DNA of 57,215 nt from Flavobacterium potami (lineage in GTDB: Bacteria; Bacteroidota; Bacteroidia; Flavobacteriales; Flavobacteriaceae). The translations under genes were made by a program, and so were the position numbers. Each line of letters begins with the position of its first letter. The first letter of the stretch is position 1. This document shows, in pieces, positions 17,307-26,587 of the stretch. Below the pieces are notes generated by a model. It searched no databases. It was given only the letters and a program-made list of their open reading frames with translations, and was not told where the DNA came from. Location: NCBI RefSeq assembly GCF_020026915.1, contig NZ_JAINUY010000012.1, positions 1-57,215 on the forward strand. Direction: 5' to 3'.

Positions 17307-19628
17307 ATGATAACAGTTTTAGCAGAAAAACCTTCTGTAGCTAAAGATATTGCTAAATATTTGGGTGCTACCAACAAAAAAGATGGATACCTTGAAGGTA
17401 ATAATTACGCAGTGACTTGGGCATTTGGTCATTTAGTTGAAATTAAAAGCTTAAAAGAATTAGGTTATGATTCAGAGTGGAGTTTAAACACTTTACCTTT
17501 CATACCGAATGATTTTGAACTTAAAGTTTCTAAAGATGCAAATAAACAATTTCAGGTTATTAAAAATCTTTTTGATAAATCCTCTAAAATAATCTGTGCT
17601 ACAGATGCGGGTAGGGAAGGAGAATTAATTTTCCGTTATATCTATAATTTATCCAAATCAAAAACTAAGTTTGAAAGATTATGGATTAGTTCCCTAACTG
17701 ATCAAGCTATTAAAGATGGTTTTAGCAAGCTTAAAAAAGGATCTGATTTTGATAATTTATATTATTCAGCAAAAGCAAGAAATGAAGCTGATTATATAGT
17801 TGGTATAAATGCTACTATTGGTATGACAGCAAAAGCAGGTTCAGGATTATTATCACTTGGCAGAGTTCAAACACCTACACTAGCATTAATCTGTGAAAGA
17901 TATCTTCAGAATATTAATTTTAAACCAGTTCCCTACTATACACCTGAAATTCTACTATTTCCATTAAATAAGCTAGAATTCAAAGCTAGATTTGAAAATA
18001 ATTTTCCGAATGAAGATGAAGCTAAATTAGTCAATGATGCTATTGGTGCTATTTTATTTGTTACAGATGTAAGCAAAAAAGAAGTGAAAGAAAACCCACC
18101 TCAATTATTTGATTTAACTTCCCTTCAAATGGAAGCCAATAAAAGATATGGGTTTTCAGCACAAAAGACATTATCAACTGCTCAAAAACTTTACGAGGAA
18201 CATAAAATTTTGTCATATCCAAGAACAGCATCTAAATATTTAAGTGATGATATGATATCAATTATTCCTGGTCTTTTAAATGATATTTTAAAATTCCACG
18301 ATAAAAAAGATTCTATTAACTTTTTGCTTCAAAATAAAATATCTTCCAGACCAATTGATAACAGTAAAGTAACAGACCATCATGCTATAATACCAACCGA
18401 AAAGAATGTGAATTTTTCAAATCTTAATGATGATGAAAAATCAATTTATATGTTGGTTGTAAATAGATTTTTAGAAGCATTTATGCCAGTATGCATAAAA
18501 GAAAATTCAACAGTAATAATTGATTCGGAAAAAGGAAAATTTTCAGCCAGCGGTTCTATTATTATTGAATCAGGTTGGAGATCAATCTCAGAAAAAATTT
18601 CTGATGATGAACTTGAGAATGAAGAAAAGCTGCCAACTTTAAAGATAGGAGAAAAATTATCTGTAATAAAGAAAGAAATTAAAAAAAGTTTTACCAAACC
18701 ATTACCACTATTCAATGAAAGCAGTTTATTACATATAATGGAAACAGCCGGTAAACTTGTCGAAGATTCTGAGCTTTCTCAGGCAATGAAAGACGGCGGT
18801 CTTGGAACACCTGCAACTCGAGCTTCAATTATCGAGCTTTTATTAAGGAGAAACTTTATAGCCAGGGAGAAAAAAAATATTATTCCTACCGATTTAGGTC
18901 TTAATTTATATATTCAAGTTAAAGACCTTAAAATTTCTAAAGCTGAACTTACAGGGGAATGGGAGAGTAAGCTAATGCAGATTGAAAAAGGCAATTATTC
19001 TTTTGATTTATTCAACTCTGAAATAAAATGCTACATCGGAGATTTAATAGATTCAATTAAATCTTTAAAAATTGAATCATTTGATAAAACAATAATTGCT
19101 TGTCCATTTTGCAGTAATGGTCAAATAGTTGAAAAAGGAAATCAGTTTTCATGTAACAATATACATGCGGAATGTAATTTTCCAATAATATGGAAAAAAA
19201 TTAGTAATCAAACTATTAGTACTTCACATGTAATTGAGTTAGTAAAAAATAATAAGTCTTCTTTAATAAAAGGTTTTATAAATAAAGAAAATAAACAGTT
19301 TGATGCTAGTTTGACAATTGATAAGGATTCAAAAAAACTAATATTTGATTTTAGTAAAAGTATCATTGGAGATTGTCCAAAATGTAAAACTGGAAAAGTA
19401 GAGGATTATAGTAAAACTTTAAAATGTAATAATATTGTAAATTGTGATTTTATAATTTTCAAAGAGATTGCACAAAAGAAAATTAGTATCATTGATTTAA
19501 CTAAATTGATAAAAGAAGGAAAAACAAATTTGATAAAAGGATTTACTTCAAGAACTGGCTCCCACTTTGATGCAAAATTAACCTTAGATTCAATGTTTAA
19601 AGTTAGTTTTGAATTTTTAAAGAAATAA
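17307..19628 (+). CDS. topB: DNA topoisomerase III (type IA)
   Basis: The 773-residue protein starts MITVLAEKPSVAKDIAKYLG, the TOPRIM start of TopB. The upstream in-frame TTG at 17286 lies on the promoter's -7 box and is rejected. It has TDAGREGELIFRYIY near residue 98 and the catalytic tyrosine in LSYPRTASKYL near 303. Two C-terminal Cys-rich zinc-ribbon repeats (CPFCSNGQ..., CPKCKTGK...) are each followed by a GFINKENKQFDA-like DUF3945-type strand set. It relaxes or decatenates DNA and is commonly carried by Bacteroidota conjugative elements. Confidence 0.93.
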   Translation: MITVLAEKPSVAKDIAKYLGATNKKDGYLEGNNYAVTWAFGHLVEIKSLKELGYDSEWSLNTLPFIPNDFELKVSKDANKQFQVIKNLFDKSSKIICATDAGREGELIFRYIYNLSKSKTKFERLWISSLTDQAIKDGFSKLKKGSDFDNLYYSAKARNEADYIVGINATIGMTAKAGSGLLSLGRVQTPTLALICERYLQNINFKPVPYYTPEILLFPLNKLEFKARFENNFPNEDEAKLVNDAIGAILFVTDVSKKEVKENPPQLFDLTSLQMEANKRYGFSAQKTLSTAQKLYEEHKILSYPRTASKYLSDDMISIIPGLLNDILKFHDKKDSINFLLQNKISSRPIDNSKVTDHHAIIPTEKNVNFSNLNDDEKSIYMLVVNRFLEAFMPVCIKENSTVIIDSEKGKFSASGSIIIESGWRSISEKISDDELENEEKLPTLKIGEKLSVIKKEIKKSFTKPLPLFNESSLLHIMETAGKLVEDSELSQAMKDGGLGTPATRASIIELLLRRNFIAREKKNIIPTDLGLNLYIQVKDLKISKAELTGEWESKLMQIEKGNYSFDLFNSEIKCYIGDLIDSIKSLKIESFDKTIIACPFCSNGQIVEKGNQFSCNNIHAECNFPIIWKKISNQTISTSHVIELVKNNKSSLIKGFINKENKQFDASLTIDKDSKKLIFDFSKSIIGDCPKCKTGKVEDYSKTLKCNNIVNCDFIIFKEIAQKKISIIDLTKLIKEGKTNLIKGFTSRTGSHFDAKLTLDSMFKVSFEFLKK

Positions 19629-19637
19629 TTATTATTT

Positions 19638-20786
19638 ATGAAATATACTTTTGAAAGCAATACATTAGAAATCATTTGGAATGGGCTTAATGAAACACCA
19701 AAAAGAACCAATCAGTTCGTCACTGAAAAGCTTTATTTAAAATTTTTAGAAAGAGGTTGGGTTTTAGAATATGAGATTGAGGATATTTTTTATCACTTAG
19801 ATAGGGGAGTTTATTCAATTTTTTTGGAAAGAAAATCTATGGATGAAATATATAAAGGATTTGAAATAGACTTTGAAACTATATATGACAAACCAAAAGC
19901 TACTGATTCTAGTGTTATGGGATATAATTCAATAAGTATAAAGAATTTTGTTTTTCTTTTAATCCAATTAGAAAAAATTGGTTTTAGTACTAATCCAATT
20001 TTTTTAGTTGAAAAATTGTTACCTGCTTTAAAGCAAAAAAAATACCTATCAAAAAGTGAACTGGAAATATTTTGGTATAATAAAACCCGATTAAAAAATG
20101 AAACAATTTTTTTGTCAATTGAAAATTATCACGGATTCTTTTTAAATCCTAAAAAACTAAAAACAGAATTAGGGTTTAAAATTAATGTTGAATTTGATGA
20201 AGAGAACAAACCTGTATATTTTGAAATTGTTGCACCTAAGTTTAGAAAAAAAACTTTTACTTATCCTACGACTTGTGAGGAATGTGACTATACTTGGCAG
20301 AAAGGAGATCCATCTTCCAGTGCTTCACATAGAAGAGTACATAAAAGAGCGATGAATTGGTTAAATCCACAGCCTTTAGAAAGAATAAAGGAATTGGATA
20401 AAATAAATAAGGATTATATCCTAGTTACTGCAGATTCACCAAAATGGCAACATTTTGAAATGTATGAAAGAGCTTATGCCTTTAAAAAGGAATTTCGTTA
20501 TGACTTTGTCCAATATCAAAGTAGGGAGGGACATAATGATGAAAACATTCATGGATATCTTTTCATTAATGAGAACGATTCTATTATTGGGGCTTGCTGT
20601 TTTAGAAAAAATGAATTAGAATGGGGTTTAGACTGGATTTGGATTTGTCCAATACAACGAAGAAAAAATCATTTAGCTAATAAATGGAAAATGTTTAAGG
20701 AACTCTATGGTAATTTTTATGTTGAACCACCTGTTTCTGATGAAATGAAGTCATTTATTAAAAAACATGACAGTTTACTCCTTTAA
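19638..20786 (+). CDS. ESCO-like zinc-finger GNAT acetyltransferase (putative)
   Basis: The first 200 residues of this 382-residue protein are not recognised. At about 210-236 a CEEC-x13-HRRVH segment matches the C2H2 pattern of the zinc finger found in eukaryotic cohesin acetyltransferases (ESCO/Eco1). A GNAT-like C-terminus follows: GYLFINENDSIIGACCFR, then LDWIWICPIQRRKNHLANKW, where QRRKNHLA occupies the usual Q/R-x-x-G-x-G/A acetyl-CoA loop position. The substrate is unknown. It lies 9 bases after topB and is probably co-transcribed. A hairpin follows at 20855-20890. Confidence 0.6.
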   Translation: MKYTFESNTLEIIWNGLNETPKRTNQFVTEKLYLKFLERGWVLEYEIEDIFYHLDRGVYSIFLERKSMDEIYKGFEIDFETIYDKPKATDSSVMGYNSISIKNFVFLLIQLEKIGFSTNPIFLVEKLLPALKQKKYLSKSELEIFWYNKTRLKNETIFLSIENYHGFFLNPKKLKTELGFKINVEFDEENKPVYFEIVAPKFRKKTFTYPTTCEECDYTWQKGDPSSSASHRRVHKRAMNWLNPQPLERIKELDKINKDYILVTADSPKWQHFEMYERAYAFKKEFRYDFVQYQSREGHNDENIHGYLFINENDSIIGACCFRKNELEWGLDWIWICPIQRRKNHLANKWKMFKELYGNFYVEPPVSDEMKSFIKKHDSLLL

Positions 20787-20854
20787 ATTTAATTTAATTA
20801 TGATTGATATTTAAAATATTGGTTGTCAGTTAAATTCTAATATTTATATTCTTA

Positions 20855-20890
20855 AAATAAACCGTTGGGCAAAAGTTCAGCGGTTATTTT
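20855..20890 (+). terminator. Hairpin terminator with GGGCAA loop
   Basis: An AAATAACCG-like arm at 20855-20864 pairs with CGGTTATT at 20881-20888 (one bulged A), and a T tract follows. The loop contains TTGGGCAA, also seen in the hairpins at 22653-22698 and 24107-24152. Confidence 0.65.
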
Positions 20891-20904
20891 TTTTGTTAAT
20901 TATA

Positions 20905-20954
20905 TTAAAAATATTAACACAATATAAAATATATTAAAAATATTAATATATTTG
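20905..20954 (+). promoter_or_regulatory. Two-box promoter of the DUF3945-like cluster (13-bp box family)
   Basis: Exact copies of TTAAAAATATTAA stand at 20905-20917 and 20934-20946, 29 bases apart. The second abuts TATATTTG at 20947-20954, and the ATG at 20976 is 22 bases further. No TTG -33 element is present at the expected distance, so the boxes may replace it. Confidence 0.65.
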
Positions 20955-20975
20955 AAAAAAATTAATTTCTCAAAT

Positions 20976-21536
20976 ATGACAACAACAATCTATAATAGAC
21001 TGCCGGATGAAATAAAAAAGGAAATTCAAGAAAACTTAAGAAAGAATCAAAATCTTAAAATCGGTTTCTTTTCAGAAGATTTCAAATTTCATCATAACGG
21101 TAAAGAAATCAGCTATAGATTTGGAGCTCATGAAAAAAATGGCATTAAGAATTTTACAATTGTATTTGATTCAAATACCGTAAAGCATAATCCATATACA
21201 AAAAACAATCACATCTTTTTTTACGACAAAAAACTTAAAACATCACTTCACGTAAAAAAAGAACTCTTCGAAGAAATTTTGGATTCTCAAATAGATTTTA
21301 ATTTAAGCACTGAACAAAAGGAACTGTTATCGCAAGGACATGATGTAACATTAAATGTTACAAATTCGATTTTATCAAACAAAGGAAAAATTACCCCCAT
21401 CCAGAAAACGACTAAAAAAGAATTGAAAAGTTATGTAGCCGATTACAGTTTCTTTTTAGGTAAAACTAATCTCCTTCTAAAAGAAAATCCAGCTAAGAAA
21501 ACATCTAAAACATTAGGTATCTCAAAAAATCAATAA
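20976..21536 (+). CDS. DUF3945-like protein (unknown function)
   Basis: The start is set at ATG 20976 (MTTTIYNRLPDEIKKEIQEN, 186 residues), because the earlier in-frame TTG at 20952 is inside the -7 box. The middle part has beta strands with aromatic residues. The segment STEQKELLSQGHDVTLNVTN resembles the DUF3945 motif (helix, then L-x-x-G-x-x-V). It is the first gene of a small cluster and probably the first gene controlled by the two-box promoter. I do not recognise a specific function. Confidence 0.7.
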   Translation: MTTTIYNRLPDEIKKEIQENLRKNQNLKIGFFSEDFKFHHNGKEISYRFGAHEKNGIKNFTIVFDSNTVKHNPYTKNNHIFFYDKKLKTSLHVKKELFEEILDSQIDFNLSTEQKELLSQGHDVTLNVTNSILSNKGKITPIQKTTKKELKSYVADYSFFLGKTNLLLKENPAKKTSKTLGISKNQ

Positions 21537-21537
21537 A

Positions 21538-21699
21538 ATGGAGAATATTAAAATTTTAAAAGCGGAAATGGATAGAGAAATAGAAAGAGAAACTAGAAGA
21601 ACCTTTTATGGTATTTTTTTACTTCTGATAATTTACGGAAGTCTTGTTCTGGGTTATCTCATATGGATTGCAGAAAATGATAAAACAATCACTAAATAA
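21538..21699 (+). CDS. Small single-span membrane protein (53 aa)
   Basis: The frame starts 1 base after the previous stop and ends 11 bases before the next gene. It encodes a charged helix (MENIKILKAEMDREIERETR) and one transmembrane segment (FYGIFLLLIIYGSLVLGYLIWI). Its tight fit inside the operon supports a real gene. Function unknown. Confidence 0.65.
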   Translation: MENIKILKAEMDREIERETRRTFYGIFLLLIIYGSLVLGYLIWIAENDKTITK

Positions 21700-21710
21700 A
21701 TTTTAATATT

Positions 21711-22625
21711 ATGAAAGATCAAGACGTAAATGACATCGAAGTAAAAGGAGCAGTAATCGATCGCCCTTTAAAAGTTAATGACCCAGTTGCCTTTATGAAA
21801 GACAATGTATACTATCAGGGTAAAATTGAAAAAATTACAAAAGAAGGAAACTATGAATTGAAACTTTACAATTCTGGCCAAAATGATCTAAAAACTCTTA
21901 CCGTTCCAAAAGGAGAAAAACTAGAACCGCTATTTATTATTGATAAGAAAGATAAAATGGTTTACCTGAAATATTCTTATGAAGAAGTAAAAGCTGCATT
22001 AAGTAATAAGAACGATATAAAGGTTAAACTTCCTGATAATAAAAATTATTTTATGGCTTTAATGTTAGGCAATAAAACAGATGTTATTTCCATCGAGAAA
22101 AATATCGACGGAAATTTAAAACCTGTAGAAGGAAGATTGCAGATGAAGAGAATGACAGAAAACAAACTTCCTTATTTATCGGCTGATGTAAAATTTAAGG
22201 AACTTAATCTAGACAGACCTATATACGGTAAAGTTTTAGATCAGGCTCAAAAAGATCAACTTCAAAAAACTGGAGAACTTGGATTGGTAGAAGGTTTTAA
22301 AACAGCTGAAGGAAAAGAGTTTAAATTATGGGTGTCACTAGATAAAGACTTAAACAAAGTAGTAACAGCTCGTGAAAACCAAATTTATGTTGGAAAAATT
22401 TTTGGAGTTGTACCAAACGAAAAACAAATTCAGGAATTAAAATCTGGACAAGGAACTGTGTTAGAAATAAAAGGAAAAAATTATTTAATTCAGCCTTCAG
22501 CTGCCGTAAAAGATGCAGATGGAATTAAAAGCTATAGCGAAGCTAAAGCTAAGGAGCTTAAGTTAATTCCTGAAATTGAAGAAGAAAAAAAAAACAGTAA
22601 AACAAAAGGAGTGAGAGTTAGTTAG
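21711..22625 (+). CDS. DUF3945-like protein (304 aa)
   Basis: The N-terminus looks like a small beta-barrel (VNDPVAFMKDNVYYQGKIEK), and two repeat-like halves follow. One contains YGKVLDQAQKDQLQKTGELG, the other FGVVPNEKQIQELKSGQGTV followed by LEIKGKNYLI. The last about 75 residues align by eye with the C-terminus of the 22931-24082 product, including a common ending (TKGVRV versus NTGLRV). DUF3945-like domains are frequent on Bacteroidota mobile elements, but their function is not established. A structured terminator follows. Confidence 0.7.
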   Translation: MKDQDVNDIEVKGAVIDRPLKVNDPVAFMKDNVYYQGKIEKITKEGNYELKLYNSGQNDLKTLTVPKGEKLEPLFIIDKKDKMVYLKYSYEEVKAALSNKNDIKVKLPDNKNYFMALMLGNKTDVISIEKNIDGNLKPVEGRLQMKRMTENKLPYLSADVKFKELNLDRPIYGKVLDQAQKDQLQKTGELGLVEGFKTAEGKEFKLWVSLDKDLNKVVTARENQIYVGKIFGVVPNEKQIQELKSGQGTVLEIKGKNYLIQPSAAVKDADGIKSYSEAKAKELKLIPEIEEEKKNSKTKGVRVS

Positions 22626-22652
22626 TAGGTTTCTTTTCATTCCATTTAAAAG

Positions 22653-22698
22653 CACTATCCACAATGCGTGGGGCAATACGCAGGATAGTGTTTTTTTT
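22653..22698 (+). terminator. Structured terminator with GGGGCAAT loop
   Basis: The outer stem is CACTATCC (22653-22660) with GGATAGTG (22683-22690). A 5' bulge ACAA comes next. The inner stem is TGCGT (22665-22669) with ACGCA (22678-22682), loop GGGGCAAT, then an eight-T tract. Confidence 0.8.
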
Positions 22699-22712
22699 AT
22701 CTAAATAAGTCT

Positions 22713-22922
22713 ATGATTAATGAATTACACGATTTTATAATTCGACAATCTATTGGTTATAAAAAATACATAAATGAATTTCTTAATACATCTCCAGTTG
22801 ACTGGTGCGAAAATGGTAAAAGGAAGTTTACTGATAAAGAAAATAATTATCAGCGCATTTATGAAACACAATTAATAAGAAAAATAAATAAAAGAGAATT
22901 ACAGTATAAAACCCAAATCTAA
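22713..22922 (+). CDS. Small hypothetical protein (69 aa)
   Basis: This short basic protein (MINELHDFIIRQSIGYKKYI...) has a helical first half and a Lys/Arg-rich end. It begins 22 bases after the T tract of the preceding terminator and ends 8 bases before the next ATG, so it probably leads that transcription unit. No family recognised. Confidence 0.55.
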   Translation: MINELHDFIIRQSIGYKKYINEFLNTSPVDWCENGKRKFTDKENNYQRIYETQLIRKINKRELQYKTQI

Positions 22923-22930
22923 ATTTACCT

Positions 22931-24082
22931 ATGGAAACTCCTTTAGAAGAAAAAGTAAAATGTATTCCTGCTACTGAGGAACAGAAAAAACAATATTCTC
23001 AACATATTAACGGAAATGAATTTACCGATATGCCAAGTGCTGATTTTCCGATTTTTTCCAAAGAACAATTAAATTCTGTTCCTGATATTGTTTCTGAAGT
23101 ACCATTAAATGAATATGAAAAGAAAATGATATTACTTAATGATTTTGAGTATTCTGCAAGCAGTAACTGGAGCACAACATTTTCTTTAGATAAGGATAAT
23201 TATTTAATCTCGAAGTATCACGATGTAGATCAAAATAATGAGGTATTTGAAAGTGTAAAAAATATTTACAAATCCGATGTTCTTTATATTCCTCAAAATG
23301 AAATTGAATTAAATCAAAACGAAATAAAAAAGATTTCTTCTATTGCATTTGACAAAGATCAATTTGAAAACATAGCTGATAAATTGAATAAATATTATGA
23401 ACAGGCAGGAGAATCAATGTGGAATTTCAATCATAGTAAGGGGAAAGAAATTTTAGAATTTACTATGTATTTACAGGAATTTCCAGAAAATGTAAGAAAT
23501 ATAGTTTTAGACTATTTGCTTTTGGATTGTCCTGCTAGACCAGATTTTAACGATTATTCAGAAGATATGTTTAATCATGAAACATTATTTGAGCAAGCGA
23601 TTGAGAATTATATTAATAAAGAATTACCTGATTTTAATTATAAGGAAAAAAGTTTATCCCAAGTTTTAAATTCACACGGAGTAGATATTGAGAAGTTTCC
23701 TTTAATTAAGGTTGATGAAGTTAATTACCTTAATATTTTGCTAAATGATGTATCTAGAATATATGCTGATAACAATAAAGAGTTACAAAAAGAAACAGTA
23801 AAACTTGAAGCTCCAAATAATGAACCACTATCTACTGAAAGTAATTTATCAATTGATAATATTTATGGTTTTAAACCTACAATACAGCAAAAAGAAGACT
23901 TAAATAACGGTAAGGGCATAACAGGAGAAATTCAGGGCAGAAGCTACTTCATTATGCTGTCCACACAAGAAAAAAACAAAGGTACTCTCCAGATTCTATC
24001 ACTTGAAAAAGCTAAAGAATTTAATCTGTTGAAAGACTTTAACAATAATAAGGTTCAAAAAAATACAGGTTTGAGAGTTTAG
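22931..24082 (+). CDS. DUF3945-like protein (383 aa)
   Basis: The protein is acidic with a mostly helical middle. Its C-terminal domain (about 315-383) is IYGFKPTIQQKEDLNNGKGI, then TGEIQGRSYFIML, then LEKAKEFNLL. It aligns by eye with the C-terminus of the 304-residue protein encoded at 21711-22625. The shared end suggests a common partner. The upstream two thirds (for example NEYEKKMILLNDFEYSASSN) I do not recognise. Confidence 0.65.
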   Translation: METPLEEKVKCIPATEEQKKQYSQHINGNEFTDMPSADFPIFSKEQLNSVPDIVSEVPLNEYEKKMILLNDFEYSASSNWSTTFSLDKDNYLISKYHDVDQNNEVFESVKNIYKSDVLYIPQNEIELNQNEIKKISSIAFDKDQFENIADKLNKYYEQAGESMWNFNHSKGKEILEFTMYLQEFPENVRNIVLDYLLLDCPARPDFNDYSEDMFNHETLFEQAIENYINKELPDFNYKEKSLSQVLNSHGVDIEKFPLIKVDEVNYLNILLNDVSRIYADNNKELQKETVKLEAPNNEPLSTESNLSIDNIYGFKPTIQQKEDLNNGKGITGEIQGRSYFIMLSTQEKNKGTLQILSLEKAKEFNLLKDFNNNKVQKNTGLRV

Positions 24083-24106
24083 TAGGTTTACTCTAAAACC
24101 AAAAAA

Positions 24107-24152
24107 AACACTATCAGGGAAACGTTGGGCAATCGTTTGATAGTGTTTTTAA
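24107..24152 (+). terminator. Structured terminator with TTGGGCAAT loop
   Basis: The outer stem AACACTATCA (24107-24116) pairs with TGATAGTGTT (24138-24147). A 5' bulge GGGA, an inner stem AACG/CGTT and loop TTGGGCAAT follow, then T residues. The build matches that of 22653-22698. Confidence 0.8.
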
Positions 24153-24196
24153 AAAGTTAATAGCAAAGGCAAATGGCTATTCTTTATTTTGTGTTT

Positions 24197-24223
24197 AAAG
24201 CCTCCCTTATGGGAGGTTTTTTA
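24197..24223 (+). terminator. Simple intrinsic terminator
   Basis: CCTCCC-TTAT-GGGAGG followed by six T, just upstream of the coupling-protein gene. It isolates that gene from the cluster before it. Confidence 0.8.
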
Positions 24224-24248
24224 TTAATATTTAACTAGCAATGAATTT

Positions 24249-26507
24249 ATGGACGATAAAAATCAATTTGAAAAATATAAAGGGTTAGGAATGTTATTGG
24301 CAATGATATTTCTTTTACTGGATATTTATTATTTCAATTATAAATTTTTTCACGAAGTTGGTCTTCATCATGGATTGTTTGATACCATTATAAAGTTTTT
24401 CCTTAAAATGGGATTTTTAAAAAGTCCTTTTTATCCAAAACTCGGAGTAATTTTAATGAGCATCTTTTTTGTAATGTTCGACAATGGAAAAAAGAATGTT
24501 GAAATAAATAAAAATGATGCTATCTTTTTTGGAGTTATTACAACCGTTTTATTTCTAAGTACTTCTCTTATAGTTTTCATGTATAAAAATGTATTTCTAT
24601 ATTCTATTCTCGTACTAGGTTCTTATGCTCTATTGATCAAAAGTTATCATGCACTTCACAGATTATTTGATAATGCTCTTATGAAAGACAGATACAATAA
24701 AGTCAATAAAATTTTTCCTCAGAATACTGAACTTATTACAAATGACATGAGTGTAAATATTCCATTTACATTTGTGAAAGCTTACAAACAGAAAAAGATT
24801 AAAGATCAAATTGTAATGGAACCAGTCTTTGAAGATGGTTATATAAATTTTGTATCTCCCGAAAGAGCCACTTTAATATTAGGTAAGCCTGGTTCTGGTA
24901 AATCGTATTCATTTAATGAAGAATTTATCAGACAATGGATTTTGAAAGGTTTTGCTTTTATAAACTATGACTATAAATTTCCAACACTTACCAATTTTGC
25001 ATATTTCTACTATCTAAAATATAAATCGTCATATGAAAATTATGGAAATAAAGGCAGGTTTGCATGTATTAACATATCAGACCCAAGATATTCCGACAGA
25101 TGCAATCCAATTCACAGAAGACTATTAAAGAGCAAACAGGAAGCTATTGATGCTGTATATACCATTTTCTTTAATTTAGATAAAAAAAGCGCTCAGAAAC
25201 AGGATTTCTTTCAAATGTCAGCAATGTCCATAACTGTTGCTGCCTTATGGTTTTTAAGAGAATATAAAAATGGAATTTATTGTTCTTTTCCGCACTTAAT
25301 TGAACTTATACAGAAACCAGATGAAAAATTGCTTACAATCTTAGACAGCTATCCTGATTTAAGATATTTTACATCAGCTTTTACAGATGCTCTTAAAAAG
25401 GAATCATTCGAACAGCTTAGCGGTCAGACTGCATCTGCAAGAATACCTTTAGGAAAATGTGCAACGGACGAGATGTTCTGGGTCATGACTGATCCTGATG
25501 ATACTGGAGTGAATTTAAAAGTAAATCTTCCTGAAGAAGTTACAATTCTTAATATTGCCAATAATCCTGAAACCCAGAAAACAAATGCGCCGGCGCTTGG
25601 ATTATATCTCAGTCAAAGTGCAAAATTAGTTAATGATCATGGAAGAGTTCCTTGCGCTTTCCACGTTGATGAATTTCCAACAACATATATTCATGGTTTA
25701 AATACATTGATAGCTACAGCTCGTAGTAATAAAGTTTGTACTGTATTATCGGCCCAGGATTATACACAATTAATTTTAGAATACGGAAAAGAAACAGCTG
25801 ATTCCATTTTTAATACAATTGATAACATTGTGACGGGTAAGGTTGCGATCGATACAGCTAAAAAAATGTCTGAGGCAATTGGAAAAATCAATTACACCAC
25901 TCAGTCAATTTCAATCAATCAGGATAACACATCTACAAGTTTTAATACTCAAAGAGACTATATTGTCCCTCCCGAAGATATATCTCAATTATCTCAAGGC
26001 GAATTCTGCGGAGTAGTGTCCGATAATTTTAAACAAAAAATAGAATTAAAAGCCTTTAGAGGAGATGTTAATCCGCCAAAAGATGATATGAGCAATGTTA
26101 AGTTTCCAATGGTCTATCCAGATTTAGACGAAGAAATGCTTAAACAGAATGTTCGCCGTATACAATCAGAAATAAATGATTTAGTTGCGGAGGAAATGAT
26201 TAGAATTGAAGACGAAAGACAAGATGCGATTGCTGCCGAACATGACAATGTTAGACACAGCCTTGAACAAAATAACAATCTTCCATTTCAAGACATTCCC
26301 AATGAAGAAGAGCTCGTTTTTAATCATGATATAGAAGAAAATAATACTGAGATTGAAAATTATAACTTTGATAATTTCGAGGAAAATATAACATTAGAGG
26401 ATGAAGATTCTGATGATGAAAAGGATGATATGGAATATCAGCAGAAAAGATTAAAAGACTTTCTTTCCTCAATACCAAACATTAACGATTTGAAAAAGAA
26501 AGAATAA
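24249..26507 (+). CDS. Type IV coupling protein (VirD4/TraD-like ATPase)
   Basis: The 752-residue protein has four hydrophobic N-terminal segments within residues 12-135. A Walker A (LILGKPGSGKSYSF) lies near residue 212 and a Walker B-like CAFHVDEFPTTYI near 468. An acidic C-terminal tail (about 640-752) rich in Glu, Asp and Asn could contact substrates. Coupling proteins dock the relaxase-DNA complex to the VirB4/VirB10 channel. In Bacteroides literature the mobilization copy is called MobC or TraG, so I give no symbol. It lies apart from the tra operon. Confidence 0.9.
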   Translation: MDDKNQFEKYKGLGMLLAMIFLLLDIYYFNYKFFHEVGLHHGLFDTIIKFFLKMGFLKSPFYPKLGVILMSIFFVMFDNGKKNVEINKNDAIFFGVITTVLFLSTSLIVFMYKNVFLYSILVLGSYALLIKSYHALHRLFDNALMKDRYNKVNKIFPQNTELITNDMSVNIPFTFVKAYKQKKIKDQIVMEPVFEDGYINFVSPERATLILGKPGSGKSYSFNEEFIRQWILKGFAFINYDYKFPTLTNFAYFYYLKYKSSYENYGNKGRFACINISDPRYSDRCNPIHRRLLKSKQEAIDAVYTIFFNLDKKSAQKQDFFQMSAMSITVAALWFLREYKNGIYCSFPHLIELIQKPDEKLLTILDSYPDLRYFTSAFTDALKKESFEQLSGQTASARIPLGKCATDEMFWVMTDPDDTGVNLKVNLPEEVTILNIANNPETQKTNAPALGLYLSQSAKLVNDHGRVPCAFHVDEFPTTYIHGLNTLIATARSNKVCTVLSAQDYTQLILEYGKETADSIFNTIDNIVTGKVAIDTAKKMSEAIGKINYTTQSISINQDNTSTSFNTQRDYIVPPEDISQLSQGEFCGVVSDNFKQKIELKAFRGDVNPPKDDMSNVKFPMVYPDLDEEMLKQNVRRIQSEINDLVAEEMIRIEDERQDAIAAEHDNVRHSLEQNNNLPFQDIPNEEELVFNHDIEENNTEIENYNFDNFEENITLEDEDSDDEKDDMEYQQKRLKDFLSSIPNINDLKKKE

Positions 26508-26587
26508 CAATTAACTTATATTAAGGATTTTAATGAATTTAAAATTTTGTGACTATCTTGCGTATATTTTCTAAAAAAGAAACCTAT

